Origin: Tepidicaulis sp002389665
Lineage (GTDB): Bacteria > Pseudomonadota > Alphaproteobacteria > Parvibaculales > Parvibaculaceae
Direction: 5' to 3'
Assembly: GCF_965222285.1 (NCBI RefSeq)
Contig: NZ_OZ244942.1
Coordinates: 1,674,001 to 1,738,000 of the forward strand
DNA length: 64,000 nucleotides
The notes under the pieces: generated by a model
The model's input: only the letters and a program-made list of their open reading frames with translations
Told to the model about the DNA's origin: nothing
Database searches by the model: none
Made by a program: the position numbers and the translations under genes
Shown here: positions 53,980-62,583 of the stretch, one piece after another
Layout of the letters: the number at the start of each line of letters is the position of its first letter
Position numbering within the stretch: the first letter of the stretch is position 1

Positions 53980-54656
53980 TGCAGCGCCAAACCCTCGCCG
54001 CCTTGCTGCGCGCCCGCGATGAAAAGCGTGCCGTCGTGCTGGCAACAAGGTTAAGAGATGGAATCGAAAAACTTATCTATCCATCTGAGAATATTGAAGA
54101 AAAATGGTTAATTGAACCGATCTCTCAAGTCGTAAAATCCGACAAATCGCGCACTATCGAAGGCCCGGACGGCGAGTGGTTTCTGAACGTCTTCAATCCC
54201 CCGCTCCGCCTCATTCTGGTGGGCGCGGTGCATATCGCCCAGCCGCTGGCGCGCATGGCCGGCGATCTTGGCTATGACGTCGCCGTCATCGACCCGCGTG
54301 AGGCGTTTGCGAGCGAGGAGCGCTTTCCGGGCGTCCGCCTGGTGCGCAGCTGGCCGGATGAAGCCATGAGCGAGCTTGCGCCCGATGCCCGCACCGCCGT
54401 CGTCACCCTCACCCACGACCCCAAATTGGACGATCCGGCCCTTCACGTCGCCCTCAAGACACCTTGCTTCTATATCGGCTCGCTCGGCTCCAAAAAGACC
54501 CATGCCGCACGGCTGGAGCGGCTGACGGCGGCCGGCTTCGATGAGGCCGCCCTTGCCCGCATTCATGGGCCGGTCGGCCTTGCCATTGGCGCGCGCAGCC
54601 CGGCGGAAATCGCGGTCTCCATCCTTGCAGAAATGACGGCGAGGCTGCGGACATGA
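53979..54656 (+). CDS. XdhC/CoxI Rossmann-domain protein
   Basis: This 225-residue protein is the C-terminal XdhC part: WFLNVFNPPLRLILVGAVHI, then VAVIDPREAFASEERFPGV, TPCFYIGSLGSKKTHAARLE and GLAIGARSPAEIAVSILAEM. It probably works with the preceding N-terminal-domain protein. The stretch coding for residues about 23-62 (54046-54165) is sharply AT-rich, with codons such as AGA, TTA and ATT that the rest of the gene avoids, although the reading frame and the protein alignment I recall stay intact. Confidence 0.88.
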   Translation: MQRQTLAALLRARDEKRAVVLATRLRDGIEKLIYPSENIEEKWLIEPISQVVKSDKSRTIEGPDGEWFLNVFNPPLRLILVGAVHIAQPLARMAGDLGYDVAVIDPREAFASEERFPGVRLVRSWPDEAMSELAPDARTAVVTLTHDPKLDDPALHVALKTPCFYIGSLGSKKTHAARLERLTAAGFDEAALARIHGPVGLAIGARSPAEIAVSILAEMTARLRT

Positions 54657-56281
54657 AATTTGCCGATCTGCCCGTGAAAGAGGCCGAAGGCGCGCTTCTC
54701 GCCCATAGCCTGCGCGCCGGAGGCAAAGCCTTCAAAAAGGGCCGGAAACTCAGTGCAGAGGACGTTGCCGCCCTGCAGGCCGAAGGCATCGAAACCGTCT
54801 TTGCGGCCCATCTCGGCCCGGATGAAATGCCCGAAGATGAGGCTGCCGCACAGCTTGCCGAAGCGCTCGGCGCCGATAGCGGGCTGCGGCCCGGCGCGCC
54901 CTTCACCGGCAGGGCCAATCTTTTCGCCGAAACGGCGGGCCTCACCCTGATCGACCGCAGCGCCATCGACCGGATCAACGCCGTTCATGAGGCGATCACC
55001 CTTGCCACGCTTGCCCCCTATGAGAGCGTGAGCGAGGGGCAGATGGTGGCGACCGTCAAAATCATCCCCTTCGCTTGCCCGAAAGAGGCGCTGGAGGAAG
55101 CCTGCGCCATCGCCCGTGAGCAAACAGCCATCGGTCTTGCCTCTTTCCAGCCGCAGCGCTACGGCCTTCTTTCCACGCAGCTGCCGAGCCTGAAGGAAAG
55201 CCTGCTCGACAAGACCCGCCAGGTGCTGGAAACACGCATCACGGCGCTGGAAGGCACGCTGGTGGAAGAGGCCCGTCTTGCCCATGAGCCGGGCCCCCTC
55301 ACCGCCGCCCTGAAAGACATGGCGGGGAAAGCCGACATTCTTCTCGTCTCCGGTGCCTCGGCGATCGTCGACCGCCAGGACGTGGTGCCCGCCGCCATTG
55401 AAGCGGCCGGCGGCAGGGTCCTTCATTTCGGCATGCCCGTCGATCCCGGCAATCTTCTGCTGCTGGGAGAGCTCGCAGGCAAACCCGTGCTCGGCCTGCC
55501 GGGCTGCGCCCGCTCGCCCAAGCTGAACGGCGCGGACTGGGTGATGCAGCGCCTTGCCGCCAATCTGCCGGTGGCGCGGGAAGACATCACCGCCATGGGC
55601 GTCGGCGGTCTTTTGAAGGAAATCTCGAGCCGCCCGCAACCGCGCGAAGGCGGCAAAGTGGGCAGCGCCCGCCCGCGCATCACCGCGCTTATTCTCGCTG
55701 CCGGGCGCTCCTCCCGCATGGGGCTCCAGAACAAGCTTCTCGCCCCCATCGAGGGCGTGCCCATGGTGGTCCGCACGGCAAATGCCGCTCTGGCCTCGAG
55801 CGCGGACGTCACCATCGCCGTCACCGGCCATGAAAAAGAGGCGGTCGAGGCCGCGCTTGCCGCGCACCTGCCCGCCGGCAACAAACTCCGCCTCACCCAT
55901 AACCCGGATTACCGCGAAGGCCTCAGCGCATCCTTGAAAGCGGGTATCGCCGCCGCCGAGAAGGAAGGTGCCGATGCGCTCCTCATTCTTCTCGGCGATA
56001 TGCCGGATGTAAGCGCCAGCACCATCGACCGGCTGATTGCCGCTTACGACCCGGAAGAAGGCCGCCTCATCTGCATTCCCACCTTCCAGGGCAAGCGCGG
56101 CAACCCGGTGCTGTGGGATGCGCGCTTCTTCGAGGAGATGCAGTCGCTGAGAGGCGATATCGGCGCCAAGCCGCTCATTGCCCAATATGAAGAAGCGGTC
56201 TGCGAGGTGCCGGTGCCGGAGGACACCATTCACCGGGACCTCGACACGCCCGAAGCGCTAGCGGCTCGGACGAAGACTTAG
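54653..56281 (+). CDS. MoeA-like/MocA fusion for molybdenum cofactor nucleotide transfer
   Basis: This 542-residue fusion has an N-terminal molybdopterin-binding (MoeA/MogA-like) region and a C-terminal MobA-like nucleotidyltransferase (TALILAAGRSSRMGLQNKLL, LLILLGDMPDVSASTIDRLI). The middle LVSGASAIVDRQDVVPAA and LGLPGCARSPKLNGADWV are typical of this fusion. The C-terminal part resembles MocA, which adds CMP to make the MCD form of the cofactor used by Cox-type enzymes. It overlaps the previous gene by four bases and closes the cox cluster. Confidence 0.9.
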   Translation: MKFADLPVKEAEGALLAHSLRAGGKAFKKGRKLSAEDVAALQAEGIETVFAAHLGPDEMPEDEAAAQLAEALGADSGLRPGAPFTGRANLFAETAGLTLIDRSAIDRINAVHEAITLATLAPYESVSEGQMVATVKIIPFACPKEALEEACAIAREQTAIGLASFQPQRYGLLSTQLPSLKESLLDKTRQVLETRITALEGTLVEEARLAHEPGPLTAALKDMAGKADILLVSGASAIVDRQDVVPAAIEAAGGRVLHFGMPVDPGNLLLLGELAGKPVLGLPGCARSPKLNGADWVMQRLAANLPVAREDITAMGVGGLLKEISSRPQPREGGKVGSARPRITALILAAGRSSRMGLQNKLLAPIEGVPMVVRTANAALASSADVTIAVTGHEKEAVEAALAAHLPAGNKLRLTHNPDYREGLSASLKAGIAAAEKEGADALLILLGDMPDVSASTIDRLIAAYDPEEGRLICIPTFQGKRGNPVLWDARFFEEMQSLRGDIGAKPLIAQYEEAVCEVPVPEDTIHRDLDTPEALAARTKT

Positions 56282-56300
56282 CGGTAGGTTGCAAGCTCTG

Positions 56301-56416
56301 ATGGACCCCGGGACAAGCCCGGGGTGACGGTTTAGTGTGCCGTACAGCTGGAGTGTGTCGCGCAACCTCGGCCTTTAATAGAAGCTGTCACCCCCGGCCC
56401 CCGTGCCGGGGTCCAT
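56301..56416. repeat. paired palindromic repeat (REP-like), tail-to-tail copy
   Basis: The first hairpin starts ATGGACCCCGGG and ends GGGGTGAC (56301-56328). The second starts GTCACCCCCGGC and ends GGGGTCCAT (56387-56416). They are the same element as at 51054-51139 but in the opposite mutual orientation and 58 bases apart. The element lies between the convergent MoeA/MocA and alpha-glucosidase genes and could also end transcription. Confidence 0.8.
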
Positions 56417-56437
56417 GCAGCTTTTGCAGCCCGGCAC

Positions 56438-58045
56438 TCACACCTTCATCACGACACCCGCATGGGCCCCAAGCTCCAGCGTCCCCTCGCTCAAGCTCCC
56501 CACGCCCGTCTGGAACAACACCTCGCCCTCCGCCGGAACGTGCCGCACCTCCCGTGTGAGATTGAAAAGACAGCACCGTTTCTCGTCTTCATGAGCGCGC
56601 TCATAAATCAGGACACCGTCCGGCCCTTCCTCGAAACGGATGGCCCCCCAGGTGAGCGCCGCATCGCTTTTGCGCAAGGCGATTGCCGCGCGGGTGAAAT
56701 GCAGCACAGAAGTCAGGTCTTTTTCCTGCGCCTCCACGCTGCGGGTTAAGTGGCTCTCGGGCATCGGTAGCCAGGGCGTGCCGGAGGTAAAGCCCGCATG
56801 AGGTTTTCCTTCTTCCCAGGGTATCGGCGTGCGGCAGCCGTCGCGCCCTTTGGCGAAGGGAAAATAGAGATCGCCCACCGGGTCCCGAATGTCCTCGCGC
56901 GCCAGATCGGCCTCCGGCAGACCAAGCTCCTCGCCCTGATACATCAGCACCGTACCGCGCAATGTCAGGAGAATGAGCAGGCAAAGTTTTGCAAGCTCGT
57001 CATCCCCCGCGCCGCCGCCCCAGCGCGTCACCGTGCGGATCACGTCATGATTGGAAAAGGTCACGCAGGGCCAAAGATCGGGCGCCGCCGCCAGCACGTC
57101 TTCGTAATAAGCACGGAAGGTCGCGGGTTCGAAAGACCAGCTTTCCAGGAAATGAAACGTATAGCCCGTATGCAGCTTGCCCGGCTCGCCCGCATAAAGC
57201 GGCAGGCGCTTCGGCTCTTCGGAAAACTCGCCGAACGCCCAGCTTCCTTCATAATCGTCCATCACGCGGCGCACCTCGCGCATCGACCATTCGTTTTCCA
57301 GCGTATTGGCATCATGGATATGCTGCTGCAGGCGCGGCGCATGGGCCCAATCGAGGAAAGAGCGTTCCTCCATCGGCAAGGGCGGGTTGTCGGTGAGCTT
57401 TTCGTCATGGACGAAACTGTTCGCCACATCGAGGCGGAACCCGTCCGCCCCGCGCTCCAGCCAGAAGCGCAGCACATCCATCACCGCTTTGACGACGTCT
57501 TTATTGTGGAAATTCAGCTTCGGTTGCTGGCGCAGAAACTTGTGAAAGTAATATTGCCGGCGCAGCGGATGCCAGGACCAGGCGGCCCCGCCAAAGGCGC
57601 TGAGCCAATTGTTCGGCACCGTGCCGTCTTCCTTCGCTTCCGCCCAGACATACCAATCCTTCTTGGCGTTATCCCGCGAAAGCAAACCTTCCTGAAACCA
57701 GGGATGCTGGTCCGAGGTGTGGCTGAGCACCTGATCGAGAATGAGCTTCAGCCCGCGCCCGTGCAGGTCTTTCACCAGCGTGTCGAATTCGGCGAGCGTG
57801 CCGAATTTCGGGTCGATATCGCAATAATCCGACACGTCATAGCCATAATCCCGGTCCGGCGAAGGATAGACCGGCGAGAGCCAGAGCGCGTCCGCCCCCA
57901 GCTTTTCCACATAATCGAGCTTACTGCGCAAGCCCGCCAGATCACCGATCCCGTCCCCATTCGTATCGCAAAAGCTGCGCGGGTAGATCTGATAAACAAT
58001 CGCCCCTTTCCACCAGGCTTGTTCGCCGCCTGTTACATCGTTCAT
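56438..58045 (-). CDS. GH13 alpha-glucosidase
   Basis: This 535-residue protein shows GAIVYQIYPRSFCDTNGDGI at the N-terminus and the GH13 catalytic residues Asp 206 (DGFRLDVANSF), Glu 273 (AFGEFSEEP) and Asp 334 (FSNHDVIR). The layout fits GH13 subfamilies such as oligo-1,6-glucosidase and alpha-glucosidase. It has no signal peptide, so it should act on short glucosides in the cytoplasm. No sugar transporter lies nearby. It is divergent from the halohydrin dehalogenase-like gene. Confidence 0.9.
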   Translation of the reverse strand: MNDVTGGEQAWWKGAIVYQIYPRSFCDTNGDGIGDLAGLRSKLDYVEKLGADALWLSPVYPSPDRDYGYDVSDYCDIDPKFGTLAEFDTLVKDLHGRGLKLILDQVLSHTSDQHPWFQEGLLSRDNAKKDWYVWAEAKEDGTVPNNWLSAFGGAAWSWHPLRRQYYFHKFLRQQPKLNFHNKDVVKAVMDVLRFWLERGADGFRLDVANSFVHDEKLTDNPPLPMEERSFLDWAHAPRLQQHIHDANTLENEWSMREVRRVMDDYEGSWAFGEFSEEPKRLPLYAGEPGKLHTGYTFHFLESWSFEPATFRAYYEDVLAAAPDLWPCVTFSNHDVIRTVTRWGGGAGDDELAKLCLLILLTLRGTVLMYQGEELGLPEADLAREDIRDPVGDLYFPFAKGRDGCRTPIPWEEGKPHAGFTSGTPWLPMPESHLTRSVEAQEKDLTSVLHFTRAAIALRKSDAALTWGAIRFEEGPDGVLIYERAHEDEKRCCLFNLTREVRHVPAEGEVLFQTGVGSLSEGTLELGAHAGVVMKV

Positions 58046-58154
58046 TGTGACGCCTCTTCCTCCCGCTTATGATCCTGCCAGCATAATAACAATCGCGCTC
58101 ATGCGTAAATCGGCAAGGCTGCACAGCCTGGCCGCGAGAAAGGGAGAAGCCGTT

Positions 58155-58889
58155 TTGCCCCGCACCGTTCTGATCACCGACGTCACCCGCTTCATCGGCA
58201 TGCCCGGCACGAAAGCGCTGCTGGAGGAAGGCTACAAAGTCTTCGGCACGGATCCCGATTTCACCGATGACGGCAAACGCGGCGCTTATGAAAAAGCCTG
58301 CCCCGGCGCAACGGCGCTGGTACCAGGCTCGCCTGACACTTTGGTGACAGAGGTGGTGGAGAAAGGCGGCGCGCTCGACGTGCTCATCAATAATGACGCC
58401 TATCCCGCGCACCGCGCCGCCGTGGAAGAAGCAAGCGACACGCTCCTTGCCGAAACTTTCGAGGCGCTCTTTTTCAAAGCCTATGCCATGGCCCGCGCCG
58501 CTGTGCCGCAAATGAAAAAACAAGGCAGCGGTAAAATCATTTTCAACACTTCCGCTGCGCCGCTCAATGGCCTGCGCAATTATTCGGTCTATGTGTCGGC
58601 GCGCGGCGCGGCCAATGCGCTTGCCCGTACGTTGGCGGTGGAGCTTGCCGCCGACAATATTCAGGTGAACGCCGTTGCCCCCAATTTCGTGGACAACCCG
58701 GATTATTTCCCGCCCGAGCTCATGGCCGATCCGGACAAGGCCGCGCGCATTTTGAAGAACATTCCCATGGGCCGCCTAGGCAAGCCCGAAGAAGCCGCCT
58801 CCCTTCTCACCTATCTTGCCAGCGAGAATTCCAGCTTCATCACCGGGCAGATCATTCCCCTTGCCGGCGGCTGGGCAAGCGCCCGCTAA
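58155..58889 (+). CDS. candidate halohydrin dehalogenase (SDR-derived)
   Basis: This 244-residue protein has the SDR fold but not its NAD(P) site. In place of TGxxxGxG it has T8-x4-F13-x-G15 (TDVTRFIG). Its catalytic triad is Ser 133-x12-Tyr 146-x3-Arg 150 with Arg replacing the SDR Lys. Both patterns, and INNDAYP in place of NNAG, match halohydrin dehalogenases such as HheC. Those enzymes turn vicinal halohydrins into epoxides and halide without cofactor. I start it at TTG 58155, behind AGGGAG; an ATG at 58101 is possible. A VOC gene follows within 36 bases. Activity is inferred, not shown. Confidence 0.8.
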   Translation: MPRTVLITDVTRFIGMPGTKALLEEGYKVFGTDPDFTDDGKRGAYEKACPGATALVPGSPDTLVTEVVEKGGALDVLINNDAYPAHRAAVEEASDTLLAETFEALFFKAYAMARAAVPQMKKQGSGKIIFNTSAAPLNGLRNYSVYVSARGAANALARTLAVELAADNIQVNAVAPNFVDNPDYFPPELMADPDKAARILKNIPMGRLGKPEEAASLLTYLASENSSFITGQIIPLAGGWASAR

Positions 58890-58924
58890 AGGCACAAAGG
58901 TCAGGCCGCATAAGGACATCGCCC

Positions 58925-59413
58925 ATGCTTTCGGAAAATCCCGTCGAAGTGACCGCCATGGACCATCTCTATTTATCCGTCTCGGATATCGAGCGGTCCA
59001 TGCGCTTTTACGACACGGTATTCGGCATTCTGGATTTCCGGCGCGGCGACATGAAAATCGCCGGAGCGCCGCATTATCATTACTTCAACAAGGTGATGCA
59101 GATTTCCATCCGCCCGGCCTCTCCCCATGCCCCCGCCCATGATCCCTATCAGCCGGGGTTGCATCACCTTTGCCTGCAGGTGAAAGACGAAGCGGCGCTG
59201 AAAGAAGCCTGGCATCAGTTGAAAGCCGCCGGGATCGAGGCAAGCGAGCCCGCCTATCACACTGACTATGCGCCGGATTATTACGCGACCTTTTTCAGCG
59301 ATCCGGACGGGCTGCGCCTGGAGCTCGTTGCCCGCCGTGCGCAGCGCGAGCGCATTGAAGCCGAATGGGCGCGCCTCACCCGTTTTGAAAACCCGTTTGG
59401 CGCACTGGACTGA
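58925..59413 (+). CDS. VOC-family (glyoxalase-like) protein
   Basis: This 162-residue single-unit VOC protein has metal-site candidates His in MDHLYLSVSDIERSMRFY and in GLHHLCLQVKDEAALK, and Glu in GLRLELVARR. The fold covers ring-cleaving dioxygenases, glyoxalases, epimerases and FosA-type enzymes that open epoxides with thiols. It lies 35 bases after the halohydrin dehalogenase-like gene and may act on its product, which would be an epoxide; that link is inference. It ends two bases from the sirtuin gene on the other strand. Confidence 0.85.
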   Translation: MLSENPVEVTAMDHLYLSVSDIERSMRFYDTVFGILDFRRGDMKIAGAPHYHYFNKVMQISIRPASPHAPAHDPYQPGLHHLCLQVKDEAALKEAWHQLKAAGIEASEPAYHTDYAPDYYATFFSDPDGLRLELVARRAQRERIEAEWARLTRFENPFGALD

Positions 59414-59415
59414 TC

Positions 59416-60156
59416 TCAGTTCAGCATGGCGGCGGTGCGCAGCGTCGGGCCGATTTCTTCATGCAAAACGAGATCGGCAATCTCGTCCATATCCGTTTCT
59501 TCCCGGTTGAGAATGATCAGCCGCGCGCCGTTGCGCTTGGCCAGAATGGGAAAGCCCGCCGCCGGGAACACTTGCAGGGACGAGCCGATGGCCAGAAAGA
59601 GATCGCAGCCCAGCGTTGCCTCATGGGCCCGCTCCATTTCCTTTTCCGGCATGGCCTGACCGAAGGAGATCGTCGCCGATTTGACGATACCGCCGCAGTC
59701 CCGGCAGTCGGGCGCGGCGCCCGAGGTTTCGAACAAAGCGCGGACCTCATCGAGCTCATGGCGCAGCCCGCAGCCGAGGCAGGTTGCATAGGTCGCATTG
59801 CCGTGCAGTTCGATGATCTTGTCTTCCGGCACGCCGGAAACGTGGTGCAGCCCGTCCACATTCTGCGTGATGACATGGCTTACCTTGCCCTCGCCCACCC
59901 ATTTGGCGATCGCCATATGGCCCTTGTTGGGCGCGGCCTTCGCCATGGTCTTGTCCATTTCGAATTTACGCCGCCAGGCTTCCGCGCGCATATCGGCCGA
60001 GGCCATGAATTCCTGGAAATCGATGGGCGCATATTTCTTCCAAAGCCCCGTTGGGCTGCGGAAATCGGGAATACCGGATTCTGTGCTGATCCCCGCCCCG
60101 GTAAAAACCACCACGCGGTAGCTTTCCTCGATTGCCCGTTTCAGTTCCTGGCTCAT
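59416..60156 (-). CDS. SIR2-family NAD-dependent protein deacylase
   Basis: This 246-residue sirtuin has the NAD motif FTGAGISTESGIPDFRSP, the catalytic His segment TQNVDGLHHVSGV and zinc cysteines in TCLGCG and PDCRDCGG. It removes acyl groups from protein lysines and consumes NAD. The deacylase specificity (acetyl, succinyl) is not clear. I chose the ATG at 60156 with GGGAAGAGG upstream; the longer frame to 60222 starts with a non-conserved basic segment. Confidence 0.9.
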   Translation of the reverse strand: MSQELKRAIEESYRVVVFTGAGISTESGIPDFRSPTGLWKKYAPIDFQEFMASADMRAEAWRRKFEMDKTMAKAAPNKGHMAIAKWVGEGKVSHVITQNVDGLHHVSGVPEDKIIELHGNATYATCLGCGLRHELDEVRALFETSGAAPDCRDCGGIVKSATISFGQAMPEKEMERAHEATLGCDLFLAIGSSLQVFPAAGFPILAKRNGARLIILNREETDMDEIADLVLHEEIGPTLRTAAMLN

Positions 60157-60248
60157 TGCCTCTTCCCGTCGTTTTCCGTTCACCGTTTCTTTTTTGACCC
60201 TGCGGGCCATTTGCTGGATCATGCGGCCAAATTCGACCTGATTATAGG

Positions 60249-60674
60249 ATGCTCATGCGTTATCTCCATACCATGGTCCGCGTCAGCGACCTCGATGCCT
60301 CGCTCGATTTTTACTGCAACAAGCTCGGCCTGAAAAACATGGGCCGCTTCGACATCGAAGAAGGCCGGTTTTCGCTGGTCTTTCTGGCGCCTCCCGGCCA
60401 GGAAGATGCGCAGATCGAGCTGACCTACAACTGGGACCCAGAGGAGCTCGGCGAAGGACGCAATTTCGGCCATCTCGCTTATCAGGTCGATGACATTTAC
60501 GAGACCTGCCAGAAGCTGATGGATCAGGGCGTCACCATCAACCGTCCGCCGCGTGACGGGCGCATGGCTTTCGTGCGTTCGCCCGACAACGTCTCAATCG
60601 AACTTCTGCAGAAGGGCAGCCCGCTGCCGGCGAAAGAGCCCTGGGCGAGCATGGAAAATACCGGGCACTGGTAA
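60249..60674 (+). CDS. gloA: lactoylglutathione lyase (glyoxalase I)
   Basis: This 141-residue VOC protein carries the GloA features: RYLHTMVRVSDLDASLDFYC with the first metal His, DAQIELTYNWD with the first Glu, NFGHLAYQVDDIYETC with the second His and DNVSIELLQKG with the second Glu. GloA turns the hemithioacetal of methylglyoxal and glutathione into lactoylglutathione. A second ATG lies two codons in (60255). Confidence 0.92.
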   Translation: MLMRYLHTMVRVSDLDASLDFYCNKLGLKNMGRFDIEEGRFSLVFLAPPGQEDAQIELTYNWDPEELGEGRNFGHLAYQVDDIYETCQKLMDQGVTINRPPRDGRMAFVRSPDNVSIELLQKGSPLPAKEPWASMENTGHW

Positions 60675-60785
60675 GCCTCATAAGCGGCAGGTACGAGCCT
60701 AGCTGAACAAGCGGTTCATAAGGCGTTCAGCCAACGGGCAACATTCTTTCCTCATCCCGCAACGATGAGTCGAAGAGGTTCCCCC

Positions 60786-61199
60786 ATGAAAAAACTCGCG
60801 CTCGTACTTGCCGGTGTTTTCGCTCTGACCACGTTCGGCGCCAACGCGCAGTCTGCCCGCGCAGGCGATGTGAATATTGGTGTCTCAGTTGGCTGGAACC
60901 ACGGTTACGGCTACAGGCAGCATCATCACAAGCGGTATTACAAACACCACCGGCCCTATATCGCCAAGCGTCATCACTATGCGCCCAAGCATTACAAGCG
61001 CTATTACCGCCACTCCTATCATGGCGGCGGCTGGGGCAATCATTACTACCGCTCCTATGGAAAGCGCCCCTGTCACCCCGTTTACCGGGACGGCTATTGG
61101 CGCGGGCGCCCGGCGAAGCTCGGCGGCACCATGTGCTATAATGGCCGCGGCCATTCCTACGTGCTGCGCGGCAGCCAATATCTCATCCACTTCTATTGA
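60786..61199 (+). CDS. exported His/Tyr-rich protein of unknown function
   Basis: This 137-residue protein has a signal peptide (MKKLALVLAGVFALTTFGAN, cleavage near ANA or ARA). The mature part begins DVNIGVSVGWNHGYGYRQHH and is very rich in His, Tyr, Arg and Lys (HHHKRYYKHH and similar clusters). A tail contains two cysteines in KRPCHPVYRDGYWRG and LGGTMCYNGRGHSYVLRG. I recognise no clear family. The composition suggests metal or polyanion binding on the cell surface, which is inference. AAGAGG precedes the ATG at 60786. Confidence 0.75.
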   Translation: MKKLALVLAGVFALTTFGANAQSARAGDVNIGVSVGWNHGYGYRQHHHKRYYKHHRPYIAKRHHYAPKHYKRYYRHSYHGGGWGNHYYRSYGKRPCHPVYRDGYWRGRPAKLGGTMCYNGRGHSYVLRGSQYLIHFY

Positions 61200-61290
61200 G
61201 GCCGGGTGTTGAGGCCGGGGCAAGTAACCGCTTGGCAGCGATGAAAAGTGGCCAATTGCCCCCTCCTTCAAGACCCTATAACCTTGGTCC

Positions 61291-61995
61291 ATGTTCAACC
61301 GGCATGGACCAACGGTTTTGCTTAGAGCTTTTGCCCCGGCTGTCGCGCTGGGCCTGACGCTGTCCTGTCTGGTGGCCCTGCAGGCAGGCGCCCAAGGCTT
61401 GCCGAACGATCCGCGCCGCCCCGGCTATCTGGAGGTGCGCGAGCGGGCGAATTACCGCGATCCGAATGAATTTTACTGGGAAGGCTTCCGCCTCAAAAAC
61501 GACGGGGAATGCGACGGCGCGATCGACCGGCTGAAACCGCTCGCCACACGGGGGCGCGGCTTCGAACAGGCGCAGCTCGCCCTCGGCATTTGCCAGCTCC
61601 GCCTCGCCGGCATGCCGCAGAATGCCGCCACTGCCCTGCCAAATGCGGAAAAGCTGCGCGCCGATCCGGACTTCACCCAGGGCGTGACCTGGATCGAACG
61701 GGCGGCGGAAGCCGGCACCTTCGAGGCTCAGCGCACGCTCATCGCGCTTTATGTGGCAGGTGTGGGGCCGAGCGAAGACCCAGTGGACCTTGGCAGCTGG
61801 CTCCACCTTTATGACGTGAACCCCATGCGCCTTTCCTTGGGCGCGCAGGAAAACGACACGGAACTCTTGAACCGCGCCCGAGCCATGCTCTCCGACAGGC
61901 AAGAGCTGCTCGGCCGCGCCAGAGCCCGCCAATGGGTGCCCAGTTTCTGGACCCCCGCTCCCGTTGCAAGCACGATAGGCAAACCGGAAGAATGA
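61291..61995 (+). CDS. exported Sel1/TPR-like protein
   Basis: This 234-residue protein has a signal peptide (LLRAFAPAVALGLTLSCLVA, cleavage near GAQG) and then helical repeat-like segments: EGFRLKNDGECDGAIDRLKP, FEQAQLALGICQLRLAG and FTQGVTWIERAAEAGTFEAQ. Paired cysteines (CDGA and CQLR) may form a disulfide. It is probably a periplasmic scaffold of unknown partner. It overlaps the cytochrome b561 gene by four bases. Confidence 0.75.
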   Translation: MFNRHGPTVLLRAFAPAVALGLTLSCLVALQAGAQGLPNDPRRPGYLEVRERANYRDPNEFYWEGFRLKNDGECDGAIDRLKPLATRGRGFEQAQLALGICQLRLAGMPQNAATALPNAEKLRADPDFTQGVTWIERAAEAGTFEAQRTLIALYVAGVGPSEDPVDLGSWLHLYDVNPMRLSLGAQENDTELLNRARAMLSDRQELLGRARARQWVPSFWTPAPVASTIGKPEE

Positions 61996-62573
61996 AACTG
62001 CGCAATACGCCCGAGGCCTATGGGGCCGTCGCCGTGACGCTGCATTGGCTGATCGCGCTCGCCGTGCTCACCATGCTGGGTGTCGGTTTCTATATGGACT
62101 GGCTGCCGAAGGGCGACCCGCTGGTCTATCCGCTTTTCCAGTTTCACAAGTCCCTGGGGCTGAGCATTCTGGTGCTCGTCGTTCTTAGGCTCCTCTGGCG
62201 CATCAGCAATCCCACGCCCGCCCTGCCGGCCCATATGCCGCGCTGGGAGCGGTTTGCTGCCAGCGCCACGCATTACGGTTTTTATGCCGCGCTCCTTCTC
62301 CTGCCGCTCTCAGGCTGGGTGATGGTCTCCGCCTCGCCCTACAATATTCCCACCCTCTATTTCGGCCTCTTCGAATGGCCGCATTTGGGCTTTGTCACGC
62401 AGAGCCCCGATAAGGCGCTTTACGAAGACATTGCGCATGAAGTGCATGAAATTCTCGTCTGGGCAGCCCTTGCGCTGATCGGTCTGCATGCAGCAGCTGC
62501 GCTGCGCCATCACTATATGCTCAAGGACACGGTCCTCACGCGCATGGCCCCCTGGATGCGCCGCCCCTCATAA
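61992..62573 (+). CDS. cytochrome b561 family membrane protein
   Basis: This 193-residue protein has four membrane segments and heme-ligand His candidates in VTLHWLIALAVLTML, YPLFQFHKSLGLSILV, EDIAHEVHEILVWAAL and LIGLHAAAALRHHYML. Family members pass electrons between quinol and periplasmic partners. Its start overlaps the preceding gene; the longer frame is not used. A YceI gene follows after ten bases, a common pairing. Confidence 0.9.
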   Translation: MKLRNTPEAYGAVAVTLHWLIALAVLTMLGVGFYMDWLPKGDPLVYPLFQFHKSLGLSILVLVVLRLLWRISNPTPALPAHMPRWERFAASATHYGFYAALLLLPLSGWVMVSASPYNIPTLYFGLFEWPHLGFVTQSPDKALYEDIAHEVHEILVWAALALIGLHAAAALRHHYMLKDTVLTRMAPWMRRPS

Positions 62574-62583
62574 AGGATTGCCC

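Noticed and set aside
54563..56233. 556-residue minus-strand open frame
   Set aside because: Antisense shadow of the MoeA/MocA fusion; no domain is visible.
56798..58072. 424-residue plus-strand open frame
   Set aside because: Antisense of the GH13 gene, whose three catalytic motifs are intact on the minus strand.
58155..58889. Ordinary NAD(P)-dependent short-chain dehydrogenase
   Set aside because: The glycine-rich cofactor motif and the catalytic Lys are both absent, and the replacements match the halohydrin dehalogenase pattern.
61070..61085. Third copy of the paired palindromic repeat
   Set aside because: GTCACCCCG occurs inside the His-rich protein gene, but the rest of the hairpin is absent, so it is a chance match.
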